From Polynucleobacter sp. AP-Ainpum-60-G11 (lineage in GTDB: Bacteria > Pseudomonadota > Gammaproteobacteria > Burkholderiales > Burkholderiaceae): a DNA stretch of 64,000 nt. The DNA is taken from the NCBI RefSeq assembly GCF_018688375.1, contig NZ_CP061318.1, positions 992,001 through 1,056,000 of the forward strand, in the 5' to 3' direction. Numbering within the stretch: the first letter of the stretch is position 1; the number at the start of each line of letters is the position of its first letter. The notes beneath the pieces are model-generated. The model worked only from the letters and a program-made list of their open reading frames with translations, did no database searches and was not told where the DNA came from. Shown piece by piece: positions 63,567 through 64,000 of this stretch. The translations under genes and the position numbers were made by a program.

Positions 63567-64000
63567 ATGCCTGCACAGTTACTTGACGGTGTCGCCCTAT
63601 CTAAAAAATTACGCACTGAGATTGCTGCGCGTGGTGCAATCGTTACCGCCAAAGGCATTCGACCTGGCTTAGCGGTCATCGTTGTTGGAGAGAATCCAGC
63701 AAGTCAGGTTTATGTCCGCAATAAAGTGAAGGCCTGCGAAGATGTCGGCTTTCATTCTGTGCTTGAGCGCTATTCTGCCGAGTTAGGCGAAGAAGAATTA
63801 CTAGCTCGTATCGCCACACTAAATGCTGATCCTGCTATTCATGGCATTTTGGTTCAACTTCCCCTGCCTGAGCATATTGCTGCTGAGCGCGTATTAGAAG
63901 CCATCGCACCAGAAAAAGATGTGGATGGTTTTCATGTGGCTAATGCTGGCGCCTTGATGGTAGGCCAGCCTGAATTCAAGCCCTGTACTCCCTATGGCTG
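63567..64000 (+). CDS. folD: FolD, methylenetetrahydrofolate dehydrogenase/cyclohydrolase (C-terminus cut by window edge)
   Basis: The frame from ATG 63567 is open to the window end (about 144 residues). It starts [15 protein letters not shown] and contains [30 protein letters not shown] with the catalytic Tyr/Lys and [12 protein letters not shown], both FolD signatures, and [16 protein letters not shown], a conserved loop. It provides formyl and methylene folates. Six bases after the response regulator, so it may share its transcript. The NADP-binding half lies beyond the window. Confidence 0.96.
   Translation, partial: MPAQLLDGVALSKKLRTEIAARGAIVTAKGIRPGLAVIVVGENPASQVYVRNKVKACEDVGFHSVLERYSAELGEEELLARIATLNADPAIHGILVQLPLPEHIAAERVLEAIAPEKDVDGFHVANAGALMVGQPEFKPCTPYG

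Overview
The window looks like a chromosomal segment of a free-living betaproteobacterium of the order Burkholderiales, most like Polynucleobacter. The gene order leuC-entericidin-leuD-leuB-asd-fimV-truA-trpF-trpB-trpA-accD-folC-SPOR-cvpA-purF-metZ is a Burkholderiales signature, as are the DUF2863 and DUF3429 families and a homodimeric-type AceE. The moderate base composition and tight spacing suggest a streamlined relative. The organism name is inference; no rRNA gene is present to test it. I saw no tRNA, rRNA, insertion sequence, prophage or CRISPR array, and no gene-free stretch longer than 300 bases.

Region 1 (1-5217, minus strand) is a sulfur oxidation operon: an ArsR-type regulator, then soxC, soxD, soxY, soxZ, soxA and soxX. 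soxX runs off the left edge; soxB is expected just beyond it. Divergently (5321-8029, plus) lie modB and modC of a molybdate importer without modA, which suits the molybdoenzyme SoxC, and a MenA-like UbiA-family prenyltransferase.

Region 2 (8086-13964) is an accessory sulfur and redox island. It holds a DUF2892 membrane protein, a two-domain periplasmic rhodanese, a His-rich protein of unknown function, a secreted peptide with four NPCGP repeats, two half-size YeeE/YedE channel proteins, a second periplasmic rhodanese, a HiPIP, an FNR-like regulator with an incomplete cysteine set, and a methyltransferase. A 20-bp inverted-repeat motif upstream of the ArsR gene recurs upstream of the second rhodanese with 17 of 20 bases identical. 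This ties the island to the sox operon and is the most interesting signal in the window.

Region 3 (13990-35931, minus) is the biosynthetic and TCA block: metZ, purF, cvpA, SPOR, folC, accD, trpA/B/F, truA, fimV, asd, leuB/D, entericidin, leuC, gltA, sdhE/B/A/D/C and a GntR regulator. The regulator is divergent from mdh (36082), and a near-perfect 20-bp palindrome lies between them.

Region 4 (36082-51398, mostly plus) carries mdh, a MliC-like protein, DUF2863 and yaaA (both minus), an aminotransferase, a GST, 3-hydroxyacyl-CoA dehydrogenase, DUF3429, rarA, a DsbA-like isomerase, a periplasmic cyclophilin, a pabB-pabC fusion, a Nudix hydrolase, the N-degron pair aat-bpt, pyrD and an IclR regulator.

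Region 5 (51421-64000) has pbpG and a DMT exporter (minus), a phasin (plus), the pyruvate dehydrogenase operon aceE-aceF-lpdA (minus), a PAS histidine kinase with a FixJ-type regulator (plus), and the start of folD, cut by the right edge.
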